Assembly: GCF_031085175.1 (NCBI RefSeq)
Contig: NZ_JAVHUY010000014.1
Coordinates: 1-64,000, forward strand
From: Phytohabitans maris
GTDB taxonomy: Bacteria > Actinomycetota > Actinomycetes > Mycobacteriales > Micromonosporaceae
Direction of reading: 5' to 3'
DNA: 64,000 nucleotides
Below the pieces are notes generated by a model. It was not told the DNA's origin. It saw only the letters and a list, made by a program, of their open reading frames with translations, and ran no database searches. Positions within the stretch are counted from its first letter, which is position 1; every line of letters begins with the position of its first letter. The position numbers and the translations under genes were made by a program. Positions 33,448 to 42,768 of the stretch are shown here, piece after piece.

Positions 33448-35757
33448 GTGCCCGACGCCAGAACGCAGGAGATCGCCGCCGAACAGCGGGTCGTCGACCG
33501 GGTGTACGCCCGGCTCGACGGGATGCGGGAGCGGGCGAAGGCGCTCGCCGCGGAAGGCCACGGCCGGGCGGCGGCCGGCACGCTGACCGGCCTCGTGGAG
33601 CGGGACGCGATGGTCCACCGGGCCGCCGCGCGGCTGCGCTCGGTCGACGCCGAGGCGGAAGGGCTGGTGTTCGGCCGGCTCGACCTCGACGACGGGGAGA
33701 CCTACCACATCGGACGGCTGGGCGTGCGCGACGACGACCGCGAACCGCTCCTGGTCGACTGGCGGGCGCCGGCCGCCGCGCCGTTCTACCGCGCCACCTC
33801 CGGGCAGCCGCTCGGCGTGGTGCGCCGCCGGGTCATCATCTGCCGGGGCCAGCGGGTGGTCGACCTCGACGACGACGTGCTCAGCCCGGACCGGGCCGGC
33901 GAGCTCCAGGTGCTCGGCGAGGGCGCGCTGCTGGCCGCCCTGCGCCGCTCGCGCGGCGCGCACATGCGCGACATCGTCACCACCATCCAGCGCGAGCAGG
34001 ACGAGGCCATCCGGGCGCCCGCGCGCGGCGTCACCCTGGTCACCGGCGGCCCGGGTACCGGCAAGACGCAGGTCGCGCTGCACCGGGCGGCGTACCTGCT
34101 CTACACCGACCGGGGCCGGTTCACCGACGGCCGCATCCTGGTGGTCGGGCCGTCCACGGTGTTCACCAGCTACATCAGCCGGGTCCTGCCCTCCCTCGGC
34201 GAGGAGAGCGTGCACCTGCGCGCCCTCGGCGAGCTCGTCGACGGGGTGACCGCCACCCGCCGCGACCCCGCCGCGCTCGCCGAGATCAAGGGCGGCGAGC
34301 GCATGTGCGGCGTCCTGGCCGAGCTCATGTGGCAGGCACCGCCGGCGGCACCGGACCGGCTGCGCCTGGTGTACGCGGGCCAGGTGCTCACCCTCGACGC
34401 CGCCGACCTGGCGGCCGCCCGCCGCCGGGTACGCCAGCGCTGCGCGGCGACGCGGACCCCGCCCAACGCGGCCCGCCCGCAGGCCGTGGCGGTCCTCCTG
34501 GACGCGCTCTGGTCCAAGGTGGACGGTGCGCACGTCGACCGTGGCCTGTTCGTCGAGGACGCCGGCGACCGGCCCGAGCTGCACCGGTTCCTGCGGGCCT
34601 GGTGGCCGCCGCTGACCCCGGCGGGCGTGCTGTCCTGGCTGGCCGACCCGGCCCGGGTGGTGGGGCTGCCGGCGCAGGCCGCCGCCCTGCTCGCCGCCTC
34701 CTACTCCGCCGGGCGCGGCGACCGGTCCGCTGCCTCCTCCGACGGCGGGCGCGACTGGTCGGTGGACGACGTGCCGTTGCTGGACGAACTCGCCGAGCTG
34801 CTCGGCGAGCCCCCGGCCGCACCGAGGGCGCCCGAGCCCGAATGGCGGCTGCGCGAGCTGACCACCGGCACCCGGACGGTGGACGACTTCGTGATCAGCT
34901 GCGGGCTGCGCGACGGCTGGGAGCTCTACGCGCCCGGACACCCCACGCCGATCGCCGCCGCCGGGCAGGCCATCGACAACGACGCGATCGTCGCCGCCCA
35001 GCGCTGGGCCGAGGCTCTCATCCTCCGCGAGGGGCACCGGGTGGTGGGCTGGAAGGACGGGTTCGACCCGCACGGCGAGGACGCGTACAAGGCGGTGCTG
35101 GCCGAGCCGCTGCCGGTCCAGGAGCCCGACGACGAGCCGCCCGCCGAGGACCGGTACCTCCACGTGATCCTGGACGAGGCCCAGGACCTGTCGCCGATGG
35201 AGTGCCGGATGGTCGCCCGCCGCGCCGAGTACGCCTCGATGACCGTGGTCGGCGACCTCGGCCAGGCCACCCATCCGCTCGCCGCCGGCTCCTGGCCGGA
35301 GCTGCTCGGCCGCCTCGGCAAGCGCGAGGTCCGGACCCTGGAGCTGCGCACCGGGTACCGGGTGCCGCGGGCGATCGCCGACTACGCCGCCCGCGCCCTC
35401 GCGCCTGGGATCGCGCCGACCCGCTCGTACCGCCCGGGCGGCACCCTGTCCGTGCGCCGGGTCGACGACCTGCGCGCCGCGGTCGGCGAGGAGGTGCGCC
35501 GGGCCCCGCGGGACGCGACCGTGGCGGTCGTCGTCGCCGACGCGTTCGCCCCGCGGGTCGACGCGCCGGGCGTCGCCGTGGTGCCGGCCAGCCTGGTGAA
35601 GGGCCTGGAGTACGACCACGTCGTCGTGGTCGAGCCGGCCGACATCGTGGACGCCGAGCCGCGCGGTCTCAACCGCCTGTACGTGGCGCTGACCCGCGCC
35701 GTCGCCGGCCTGGTTGTCCTGCACCACAAGCCGCTGCCCGCCGTGCTGCGCGGGTGA
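33448..35757 (+). CDS. HelD/HelR-like RNA polymerase-associated helicase
   Basis: A 769-aa superfamily 1 ATPase of the UvrD/HelD class. The N-terminal part (1-170) starts with a helical coiled-coil segment as in HelD, which inserts into RNA polymerase channels. Walker A is GGPGTGKTQVALHR (near 198). Walker B/motif II is HVILDEAQDLSPMECRM (near 573), motif III VVGDLGQATHP, motif IV-V region LRTGYRVPRAI and VPASLVKGLEYDHVVV, motif VI LYVALTRAV. HelR of Streptomyces (the same family) rescues RNAP from rifamycins and is controlled by a rifamycin-associated element; I see no such long GC-rich palindrome in the 67 nt before GTG 33448. The function as RNAP recycling factor is likely; rifamycin protection is possible. 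Confidence 0.88.
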   Translation: MPDARTQEIAAEQRVVDRVYARLDGMRERAKALAAEGHGRAAAGTLTGLVERDAMVHRAAARLRSVDAEAEGLVFGRLDLDDGETYHIGRLGVRDDDREPLLVDWRAPAAAPFYRATSGQPLGVVRRRVIICRGQRVVDLDDDVLSPDRAGELQVLGEGALLAALRRSRGAHMRDIVTTIQREQDEAIRAPARGVTLVTGGPGTGKTQVALHRAAYLLYTDRGRFTDGRILVVGPSTVFTSYISRVLPSLGEESVHLRALGELVDGVTATRRDPAALAEIKGGERMCGVLAELMWQAPPAAPDRLRLVYAGQVLTLDAADLAAARRRVRQRCAATRTPPNAARPQAVAVLLDALWSKVDGAHVDRGLFVEDAGDRPELHRFLRAWWPPLTPAGVLSWLADPARVVGLPAQAAALLAASYSAGRGDRSAASSDGGRDWSVDDVPLLDELAELLGEPPAAPRAPEPEWRLRELTTGTRTVDDFVISCGLRDGWELYAPGHPTPIAAAGQAIDNDAIVAAQRWAEALILREGHRVVGWKDGFDPHGEDAYKAVLAEPLPVQEPDDEPPAEDRYLHVILDEAQDLSPMECRMVARRAEYASMTVVGDLGQATHPLAAGSWPELLGRLGKREVRTLELRTGYRVPRAIADYAARALAPGIAPTRSYRPGGTLSVRRVDDLRAAVGEEVRRAPRDATVAVVVADAFAPRVDAPGVAVVPASLVKGLEYDHVVVVEPADIVDAEPRGLNRLYVALTRAVAGLVVLHHKPLPAVLRG

Positions 35758-35796
35758 GGCGTCCGGCGCGGGTCGGCCCGTGACGGGACCCGCGGG

Positions 35797-36453
35797 TCAG
35801 ACCGCGACCGGTACGGCGGCGCCGAGGGCTTGGCCGGCCTCCCGCGCGGCGTCGAGGGCCTGGGCGTGCATCTCGGCCGCGTCGTCGGTGAAGGCGTCGA
35901 GCGCCGGGTTGACCCCGACCAGGGTGAACTCCCGCTCCACGACGGTGAGGTCGGCTCCCCACATGTCGGCGATGACCCGGCGCAGGAAGGGCGTGGAGTG
36001 GTCCCAGCCGGCCCGCGGGGTGCCCGCGCCGTACGCGCCGCCGCGCACGGTGGCGAGCACGACCGGCTTGCCGGCCAGGAACGGGACGTCCTGGCTGAGC
36101 ACGCGCGGGTCGGTCTGCAGCAGGTCGACGTACGTCTTGAAGTGCTGCGACACCCCGTAGTTGTAGAGCGGGACCGCGAAGAGGATCGCGTCGGCGGCGA
36201 GCAGTTCGTCCGCGAGGGTCCGGGCCAGCGCGATCGCGTCGCGCTGCGCGGCGGTGCGCTGGTCTTCCGGGGTGGCGCCACCCTGCACGGCGGCCGCCCA
36301 GGCGGTGGCCGGCAGCGGCTCGATGCCGACGTGACGCTGCACGACCGGGTCGCCGGGGTGGGTGGCGGTCCACTCCCGCTCGACGATGTCGGCGATCTCG
36401 CGGCTGGCCGAGCCGTGCGTACGGATGCTGGCGTCCAGGCGGAACAGGCCCAC
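35797..36453 (-). CDS. FMN-dependent NADH-azoreductase / quinone reductase (AzoR-like)
   Basis: A 218-aa flavodoxin-fold oxidoreductase of the AzoR/NQO type. FMN phosphate loop LDASIRTHGSASREI (residues 6-20), the AzoR motif LFAVPLYNYGVSQHFKTYVD (near 92), and the second flavin loop VLATVRGGAYGAG. It reduces quinones, azo compounds and related electrophiles with NAD(P)H. GTG at 36453, GGAG 7 nt upstream. It is divergent from a MarR gene, and two GTTCAA-N2-TTGAA boxes lie in the 120-bp gap. This is the common layout for electrophile- or quinone-induced units. Confidence 0.9.
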   Translation of the reverse strand: MGLFRLDASIRTHGSASREIADIVEREWTATHPGDPVVQRHVGIEPLPATAWAAAVQGGATPEDQRTAAQRDAIALARTLADELLAADAILFAVPLYNYGVSQHFKTYVDLLQTDPRVLSQDVPFLAGKPVVLATVRGGAYGAGTPRAGWDHSTPFLRRVIADMWGADLTVVEREFTLVGVNPALDAFTDDAAEMHAQALDAAREAGQALGAAVPVAV

Positions 36454-36470
36454 GAAGAGCTCCTCTCGAT

Positions 36471-36515
36471 GTTCAAGGTTGAAGTCAGGCTAGCAGGCCC
36501 GGTTCAAGGTTGAAC
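36471..36515. promoter_or_regulatory. Two MarR-type operator boxes between azoreductase and MarR genes
   Basis: GTTCAAGGTTGAAG (36471-36484, one mismatch) and GTTCAAGGTTGAAC (36502-36515, perfect 6-nt arms around GG). Centres are 31 bp apart, three helical turns. Box 1 ends 18 nt before the azoreductase start, so binding would block its transcription or translation start region. Confidence 0.8.
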
Positions 36516-36573
36516 ATAGGACCTGGGTCACGCCCGTTCAGGGCCGGCGGCCCCGGGGTCGTACGCTCGTGCC

Positions 36574-37044
36574 ATGCCGGACGACGTGCGGTGGCTCACG
36601 GACAAGGAGCGGGTGGCCTGGCTGGCCCTGGCCGACCTCATGCTCCGGCTGCCCGCCGCGCTCGACGCCCAGCTGCTGCGCGACAGCGGCATCACGCTGT
36701 ACGACTACTTCGTGCTCAGCAACCTGTCGATGCACCCCGAGCGCACCATGCGCCTCAGCGAGCTGGCGAGGATCACCAGCAGCTCCCTGTCCCGCCTCTC
36801 CAACGTGGTGAAGCGGCTCGAGCAGCGCGGCCTGCTGCGCCGCGAGCCCGACCCGGACAACGGCCGCTACACCAACGCGATCCTCACCGGCGCGGGCTGG
36901 GACCTGGTGGTCGCCGCCGCCCCGGCACACGTGGGTGCCGTGCGCGACTACGTCATCGACGGCCTCACCGACGAGCAGATCGAGACGCTCCGCTCCGTCG
37001 CCTGCCACGTGACCGAGCGGGTCCGCGAAAACGGCGCCTGCTAG
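36574..37044 (+). CDS. MarR-family transcriptional regulator
   Basis: A 156-aa MarR regulator with the w[23 protein letters not shown] (residues 66-85) and the wing [20 protein letters not shown]. Cysteines are only at the C-terminus (SVACHVTE and the last residue), so an N-terminal Cys redox switch as in OhrR/YodB is absent, but C-terminal thiols could sense electrophiles. ATG at 36574, 58 nt after the perfect GTTCAA box, which it probably binds. Target: the divergent azoreductase and itself. Confidence 0.92.
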   Translation: MPDDVRWLTDKERVAWLALADLMLRLPAALDAQLLRDSGITLYDYFVLSNLSMHPERTMRLSELARITSSSLSRLSNVVKRLEQRGLLRREPDPDNGRYTNAILTGAGWDLVVAAAPAHVGAVRDYVIDGLTDEQIETLRSVACHVTERVRENGAC

Positions 37045-37162
37045 GCCACCTCGCGGACGCTTCCGGACGGCCGGGGGCCGTGACCAGGGTAGGGTGGGGG
37101 CGGCGCGCCGGGAAGTCTGGTCGGCACTCGTTGCTGGCGTGACCCCGGAAAGGCGTATCTCG

Positions 37163-38446
37163 ATGGTCGCTGCGCGTCGCCCTTCTTCCCGGCTGTTTCG
37201 GCCCGGCTCCTGGGTCGAGGCCCGCCGGATCGCCGCCATCCTGCGCCAGGAGACGATCGGCGGCGCGCTGCTGCTCGGCGCCGCCCTGCTCGGCATGCTC
37301 TGGGCCAACTCGCCCTGGTCGTCCGGGTACGAGACGCTGCGCGACCGGCACGTCGGACCGGCCGCCGCGCACCTCGACCTCAGCGTCGCCGCCTGGGCCG
37401 CCGACGGGCTGCTCGCCATCTTCTTCTTCGTGGCCGGGCTGGAGCTCAAGCGCGAGTTCGTCGCCGGCGACCTGCGCGACCCGCGCCGGGCGGCGGTACC
37501 GGTCGCGGCGGCGTTCGGCGGCGTGGCGGTACCCGCCCTGCTTTACCTGCTGGTCGCCGGCGGATCCGGGGAGGGCGCCGCCCGCGGCTGGGCGGTGCCG
37601 ACCGCGACGGACATCGCGTTCGCCCTCGCGGTGCTGGCCGTGGTCGGCCGGCACCTGCCGGGCGCGCTGCGCACGTTCATGCTGACCCTGGCCGTGGTCG
37701 ACGACCTGATCGCCATCATGATCATCGCGGTCTTCTACACCGCGGACCTCGCGGTGCTGCCGCTGCTCGGCGCGCTGCTCCCGCTCGCCGCCTTCGCCCT
37801 GCTCGTCCGGCGGCAGGTGCGCTCGTGGTGGCTGCTGCTGCCGCTCGCCGCCGCCACCTGGGTCCTGGTCCACGAGTCGGGGGTGCACGCCACGGTCGCG
37901 GCGGTGCTGCTCGCGTTCACCGTGCCGGCCCGCGGCGGGCTCGCCGAGCACTTCGAGCACCGCTTCCGGCCGCTCTCGGCGGGTGTGGCGGTACCCGTGT
38001 TCGCGTTCCTGACCGCCGGGGTGACCATCGGCGGGCTGGACGGCCTCGCGGACGCCCTCACCGACCCGGTCGCGATGGGGGTGGTCGCCGGGCTGGTCGC
38101 CGGCAAGGCGGTCGGCATCACCGCCGCCACCTGGCTGGTCGCCCGCTTCACCCGGGCCAGCCTCGCCGAAGGGCTCGGCTGGGCGGACGTGGCCGGGCTG
38201 GGGCTGCTCGGCGGCATCGGGTTCACCGTGTCGCTGCTGATCGGCGAGCTCGCCTTCGGGCCCGGCTCCGCCCGGGCCGAGGTGGTCACCATCGCGGTGC
38301 TGGCCGGCTCCGTCGGGGCCGCGCTGCTGGCCGCCGTCGTGCTCCGGCTCCGCGACCGCGCGCACCGCCGCCTCCAGGCGGCCGAGGCCCGGGACGAGGA
38401 CCGCGACGGGGTACCGGACGCGTACCAGACGGACCGCCGGCGCTGA
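37163..38446 (+). CDS. nhaA: NhaA-family Na+/H+ antiporter
   Basis: A 427-aa NhaA antiporter with about 12 spans. It exports Na+ or Li+ in exchange for two H+. The ion-binding double aspartate is in [12 protein letters not shown], the pore region has [12 protein letters not shown] (in [10 protein letters not shown]) and [17 protein letters not shown], and the C-terminal [15 protein letters not shown] is conserved. ATG at 37163 (GGAAAGG about 9 nt upstream) is chosen over the in-frame GTG at 37094. The C-terminal tail is charged ([13 protein letters not shown]). Stands alone. Confidence 0.93.
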   Translation: MVAARRPSSRLFRPGSWVEARRIAAILRQETIGGALLLGAALLGMLWANSPWSSGYETLRDRHVGPAAAHLDLSVAAWAADGLLAIFFFVAGLELKREFVAGDLRDPRRAAVPVAAAFGGVAVPALLYLLVAGGSGEGAARGWAVPTATDIAFALAVLAVVGRHLPGALRTFMLTLAVVDDLIAIMIIAVFYTADLAVLPLLGALLPLAAFALLVRRQVRSWWLLLPLAAATWVLVHESGVHATVAAVLLAFTVPARGGLAEHFEHRFRPLSAGVAVPVFAFLTAGVTIGGLDGLADALTDPVAMGVVAGLVAGKAVGITAATWLVARFTRASLAEGLGWADVAGLGLLGGIGFTVSLLIGELAFGPGSARAEVVTIAVLAGSVGAALLAAVVLRLRDRAHRRLQAAEARDEDRDGVPDAYQTDRRR

Positions 38447-38562
38447 GCCCCGTTCGCCGAGCCGCCGCTCGGTCACCGGGCGTCGGATAGCCGACTGACC
38501 CCGTCCGGCCACACCGCTCGTACCGACAATGCCGGGAAGCCGATCAGCTGGGGGCGATTGTC

Positions 38563-39867
38563 GTGGCGGTGGGCGCGGTGGCGCGGGCGGTGCTGTGGAC
38601 GGCCGTCGCGGCCCACCTTCTGCTGGTGGAGTACCTGTTCGTCCGCTACGGCCAGGGCAAGAACTCGCTGCTCACCGCCGGCAAGTTCTGCGGACTCCAC
38701 CTCGCGTCGGTCATGATGCTGCAGCTCGTGCTGGTGGCCCGGCTGCCGTGGCTCGACCGCCGGATCGGGATGGACCGGCTGACCGTGTGGCACCGGTGGA
38801 TCGGATTCGGGTTGGTCTGGACCCTCACCCTCCACTTCACGTTCATCGTCGCCGGGTACGCCGACCTCGCCGCGCTGTCGCCCTGGGACACTTTCCTCAG
38901 CCTGGCCGGCGTCACCGCCTCTCTGCTCGGCATGGTGGCGGCCGCCATCATCGTGGTGGTCGCCTCGATCTCCGTCCGGTACGTGCGGCGCCGCCTGCCG
39001 TACGAGGCGTGGCACGCCCTCCACCTGCTGATCTACGTGGCGCTCGGCATCGGCCTCGTGCACCAGGCCATGGAAGGCACGACGTTCGACTCGACCGGGG
39101 CCACCGCGTACTGGTGGGCGGTGTGGGCGCTCGTGCTCGCCGCGCTGCTCACCGGCCGGGTGGTGCTGCCGCTGTGGCGCAACCTCTACCACAGGTTCAG
39201 GGTCGCGGCGGTGGTACCCGAGTCGGACGACGTCGTCTCCGTGCACGTCACCGGGCGGCACCTCGACCGGCTGCCGGCCCGGGCCGGCCAGTTCTTCATC
39301 TGGCGGTTTCCCGGCCACCACGGCTGGTGGCGGGCCAACCCGTTCTCGCTCTCGGCCGCGCCCAACGGCCGCTCCCTGCGCCTGACCGCGAAGGCCGTCG
39401 GCCGGGGCAGCGCCGGGCTGCGCGCCGTGCCGGTCGGCAGCCGGGTCTTCGCCGAGGGGCCGTACGGCGCGTTCACCACCATCCACCAGAGCCGCCCGGC
39501 GTCGCTGCTCATCGCCGGCGGCGTCGGCGTCACGCCGATCCGCGCCCTGCTGGAGGAGCCGGGCGGGCCGACCACCGTCCTGTACCGCGTGCACACCGCC
39601 GCGGACGCCGTGCTCCTGCCCGAGCTGCGGGCCCTCGCCAAGGCGCGCGGTGCCCAGCTCCACGTGCTCACCGGCCGCACCGGCGCCGGCGACCCGCCCA
39701 ACGTCCCCTTCGCGCCGGCCAACCTCGCCGCCGCCATCCCGGACATCGTGCGGCGGGACGTCTTCGTCTGCGGCCCGCCGGCCATGACCGACGCGGTCGT
39801 CCACAGCCTCCGCGCGCTCGGCGTCCCCCGGCGGCAGGTACACGCCGAGAAGTTCAGCCTGGCCTGA
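38563..39867 (+). CDS. Ferric-reductase-like transmembrane flavoprotein
   Basis: A 434-aa membrane flavocytochrome. Residues 10-215 form the ferric-reductase-type heme domain with six spans; bis-heme His candidates are in LTVWHRWIGFG, LTLHFTFIVAG, EAWHALHLLIYVA and GLVHQAMEG. Residues 220-330 bind FAD (ARAGQFFIWRF; RANPFSLSAAP). Residues 325-434 bind NAD(P)H (LLIAGGVGVTPIRALLEEPG; DVFVCGPPAM). There is no C-terminal 2Fe-2S domain. GTG at 38563. It moves electrons from NAD(P)H across the membrane, probably to a metal or quinone; often paired with an FMN-binding protein, which is not present here. Confidence 0.9.
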   Translation: MAVGAVARAVLWTAVAAHLLLVEYLFVRYGQGKNSLLTAGKFCGLHLASVMMLQLVLVARLPWLDRRIGMDRLTVWHRWIGFGLVWTLTLHFTFIVAGYADLAALSPWDTFLSLAGVTASLLGMVAAAIIVVVASISVRYVRRRLPYEAWHALHLLIYVALGIGLVHQAMEGTTFDSTGATAYWWAVWALVLAALLTGRVVLPLWRNLYHRFRVAAVVPESDDVVSVHVTGRHLDRLPARAGQFFIWRFPGHHGWWRANPFSLSAAPNGRSLRLTAKAVGRGSAGLRAVPVGSRVFAEGPYGAFTTIHQSRPASLLIAGGVGVTPIRALLEEPGGPTTVLYRVHTAADAVLLPELRALAKARGAQLHVLTGRTGAGDPPNVPFAPANLAAAIPDIVRRDVFVCGPPAMTDAVVHSLRALGVPRRQVHAEKFSLA

Positions 39868-39977
39868 TCCCGGCCCGACCTCGTCTTCGTGGGCGGTCGC
39901 TCCCGGCCCGGTGGACGGGCGGGAGGTCCACCGACGACGCGATGGCCCAGGCGGTGTCGTTCGCGGGCGCCGCGCGT

Positions 39978-40574
39978 TCACCGGCTGGTGGTCACGGCGA
40001 GCGGCCCCCGGCAGGCCGGAGCGGGAGCCCGCACCGCCACGCTCAGCCAGATCAGCGACCCGCCCGCGAGCACGTGCACCGCGCTGGTCACCGGCGAGTC
40101 GGGCAGCGAGGCGAGCAGGGCCAGCAGCGTGAACGCGGCGCCGTACCCGGCCGCCGGCAGTGCCGGGAGCACCCGGGCGCGCAGCATCGACACGCTGAAC
40201 AGGACCGTGCCGGCCACGAAGACCAGCGCGCCGCCGAGCACCGCGAACCGGGTCGGGCCGGCCAGCACCTCGTCGGCGACCGCCTCGTCGACGTAGAAGA
40301 GCACCAGGTTGAGGGCGAACGCGACGCCGGCGAACAGGCCCAGACCGATCAGGTTCACCGCGTACGCGACCGCGCCGAAGCGGCCCGACTCGGCGCGTTG
40401 GCGCAGGTAGAGGGCGGTCAGCGCGGGTGCGCCGAAGGCCGCGCCGACGCCGATCACGAAGCTGGTCGCGGCGGTCTCGCCGGTGAACGCCTCGACGAGC
40501 CCGGGCACGGCTGTGGACAGCCCGAGGACCACGCCGCAGGCGGCCCCGAAGCGCAGGAGCCAGGTTGTGGACAT
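39978..40574 (-). CDS. Predicted six-span membrane protein of unknown function
   Basis: A 198-aa hydrophobic protein with about six membrane segments: WLLRFGAACGVVLGLSTAVP, ATSFVIGVGAAFGAPALTAL, AVAYAVNLIGLGLFAGVAFA, RFAVLGGALVFVAGTVLF, AAGYGAAFTLLALLASL and VHVLAGGSLIWLSVAV. I do not recognise a family with certainty. ATG at 40574 with a GGAAAGG-type site upstream. It is divergent from the histidine kinase gene (185 nt gap) and could be its target. Confidence 0.75.
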   Translation of the reverse strand: MSTTWLLRFGAACGVVLGLSTAVPGLVEAFTGETAATSFVIGVGAAFGAPALTALYLRQRAESGRFGAVAYAVNLIGLGLFAGVAFALNLVLFYVDEAVADEVLAGPTRFAVLGGALVFVAGTVLFSVSMLRARVLPALPAAGYGAAFTLLALLASLPDSPVTSAVHVLAGGSLIWLSVAVRAPAPACRGPLAVTTSR

Positions 40575-40759
40575 CGCCAGCACCTTCCTTTCCGGTACGT
40601 GTATTTGCGGAGACCGTAGGTGTGGACGGTGACCTGAGGTAAGTGCCAGGAAGCCAGCCGGACGGCACGTGCGGAACGGCCAGAATCCGGTCTCGGGTGG
40701 TCCGGATCCGGGCGTCCGGCCGTAGCCTGCTTGTGCGGAGGCGGCGGAAGGAGTACCGG

Positions 40760-41998
40760 ATGGACCGTCCCCGGCGACCCGTCCCCTGGGCGGTGTCCGT
40801 GGTGTACGGCGCCGTCCTCGCCGGCGGCGTCTACTGGGCGCTGGTCGGCGAGGGCCTCGACCGGCCGGGCCGGCTCGCCGGCTTCGTGTTCGTGCTCGCC
40901 CTGCTCTTCGGCATCGAGCTGCTCCAGTGGCGTCGCCCGGGGGCGCCCGGGGCGAGCGGCCGCGCGGGGAGACCAGCCGCTGGCGCGCCCGCGCCGAGCG
41001 ACCGCGCCGCACGACCAGCCGCCGGAGGCGCGGGGGGCAGCGGGGTGGCGCCGGCGGCCGCGTTCCTCGCCGCGCGGGTGGGGCTCTTCGCCGCGGCCGC
41101 CCTGCTCGACGGGTCCGGCACGTCGCGGGCGCTCTTCGTGCTGGTGCCGTTCGTGGCGTACTTCGCGTTCGGCCGGACCGCCAGCGTCGCGCTCGCCGCC
41201 GCCTGCCTGGCCCTGATCGTCACCGGCTTCAGCGTGTCCACACCGGACTGGTACCGCACCGCCGAGTACGTGTCGGACCTGCTCATGTTCGGCATCGGGC
41301 TGGTGCTGGCGGTCTGCATGGCCGCGGTCGCGAGCGCCGAGCGGGACGCCCGCGCCCGCCTGGAGAGCACGCTGGACCGGGTCGCCGAGCTCTCCGCCGC
41401 GATGGAGCGCAACCGGGTCGCGCGAGACATCCACGACAGCCTCGGCCACCACCTCACCGCGATCGCGATCCAGCTGGAGAAGGCGACCGCGTTCGCCGAC
41501 CGTGACCCGGCGGTCGCCGCCCGGGCCGTCGCCGACGCGCGGGGTTCGGCCCGGGACGCCCTCGCCGACGTACGCCGTTCGGTGCACGCCCTGCGCGAGC
41601 AGCCGCCGCCGTTCTCGCTCCGGGACGCCCTCGCCGACCTGGCCCGCGACGCGGGGGAGCCGGCGGTGACCGTCACCGTCACCGGCGAGCCCGAGCGGTA
41701 CGACGCGGCCACGCTCACCGCCCTCTACCGCGCCGCGCAGGAAGGGCTGACCAACGCCCGCCGCCACGCCGGGGCTAGCGCGGTGACCGTGTCGGCCGCC
41801 TTCGACGAGGCGGGCGCGCGGCTGGTCGTGGCGGACGACGGGCGGGGGTTCGCGGTGCCGGGCGAGGGGTTCGGGCTGCTCGGCATGCGCGAGCGGGTGG
41901 AGCTCGCCGGCGGCGAGGTGAGTGTCGACAGTGGACCCGGCGCCGGGACGGTCGTCACGGTGACCATCCCGCACACCCCCGCCTGGAGTGCGGCGTGA
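40760..41998 (+). CDS. NarL-class sensor histidine kinase
   Basis: A 412-aa sensor kinase. About six membrane spans lie in residues 10-200, interrupted by a Pro/Ala/Gly-rich cytosolic linker (residues 58-92). A short coiled coil leads into the HisKA_3 dimer domain with the phospho-His in ERNRVARDIHDSLGHHLTAI (His near 229). The HATPase_c domain ends the protein (YRAAQEGLTNARRHAGASAV, DDGRGF, GEGFGLLGMRERV). ATG at 40760 with GGAAGGAG upstream. The next gene overlaps by 4 nt. Signal unknown; the membrane-only sensor suggests envelope or cell-wall stress. Confidence 0.92.
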   Translation: MDRPRRPVPWAVSVVYGAVLAGGVYWALVGEGLDRPGRLAGFVFVLALLFGIELLQWRRPGAPGASGRAGRPAAGAPAPSDRAARPAAGGAGGSGVAPAAAFLAARVGLFAAAALLDGSGTSRALFVLVPFVAYFAFGRTASVALAAACLALIVTGFSVSTPDWYRTAEYVSDLLMFGIGLVLAVCMAAVASAERDARARLESTLDRVAELSAAMERNRVARDIHDSLGHHLTAIAIQLEKATAFADRDPAVAARAVADARGSARDALADVRRSVHALREQPPPFSLRDALADLARDAGEPAVTVTVTGEPERYDAATLTALYRAAQEGLTNARRHAGASAVTVSAAFDEAGARLVVADDGRGFAVPGEGFGLLGMRERVELAGGEVSVDSGPGAGTVVTVTIPHTPAWSAA

Positions 41999-42723
41999 GC
42001 GGGGACGGCACCAGCGGCGCCGGTGGCGGCCAGGTGCGGGTGCTCGTCGTGGACGACCAGCGGCTCGTGCGGGACGGCATCGCGTCGATGCTCGGCATCC
42101 AGTCGGGCATCGCCGTCGTCGGCACCGCGGCGGACGGGAAGGCCGCCGTCGACGCGGCCGTCGAGCTGGCCCCGCACGTCGTGCTGATGGACGTGCGCAT
42201 GCCGGAGATGGACGGTGTCGAGGCGGCGGCGATCCTGCGCCGGCGGGCGCCGGAGGTGCGGGTCATCATGCTGACCACGTTCGACGACGAGGAGTACGTG
42301 CTGCGGGCGCTGCGTGCCGGCGCGAGCGGCTACCTGCTGAAGGACCTGCCCGCCGCCGACCTCGCCCAGGCGGTGCGGCTGGCCAACGCGGGCGTCGCGC
42401 AGCTCGACTCCTCGGTCACCGCGAGCCTCGCCGCCGCCCTCGCCCGCGGTGGCGCCCGCCCGGTCGCGCCGCCGCCCGCGCCCCGCCCGGACGAGGTGCT
42501 CACCGCCCGCGAGATCGACATCCTGCGCCTGGTCGCGACCGGCTGCACCAACCGGGAGATCGCCGGCCGGCTTTTCCTGAGTGAGGGCACAGTCAAGAAC
42601 CACATCTCGCGCATCCTCGGCCGGCTCGGCCTCCGCGACCGCACCCAGGCCGCCGTCTACGCCCACGACCACGGCCTGCTCTCCGGTGAGCCGCCCGCCG
42701 CGGGTACCGGCGACGGACGCTGA
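41995..42723 (+). CDS. NarL/LuxR-class response regulator
   Basis: A 242-aa response regulator. Receiver domain at residues 14-135 (RVLVVDDQRLVRDG with acidic pair, phospho-Asp in VVLMDVRMPEMDG near 66, Thr in IMLTTFDDEEYV, Lys in GYLLKDLPAADL). A Pro-rich linker precedes the LuxR HTH (EVLTAREIDILRLVATGCTN, EGTVKNHISRILGRLGLRDR). GTG at 41995 overlaps the kinase stop. Cognate partner of the upstream kinase. Confidence 0.94.
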   Translation: MSGDGTSGAGGGQVRVLVVDDQRLVRDGIASMLGIQSGIAVVGTAADGKAAVDAAVELAPHVVLMDVRMPEMDGVEAAAILRRRAPEVRVIMLTTFDDEEYVLRALRAGASGYLLKDLPAADLAQAVRLANAGVAQLDSSVTASLAAALARGGARPVAPPPAPRPDEVLTAREIDILRLVATGCTNREIAGRLFLSEGTVKNHISRILGRLGLRDRTQAAVYAHDHGLLSGEPPAAGTGDGR

Positions 42724-42768
42724 GCGGCCGGGGCGGGGTGACCACCACAGCCGCTCCACAAGGGATGG

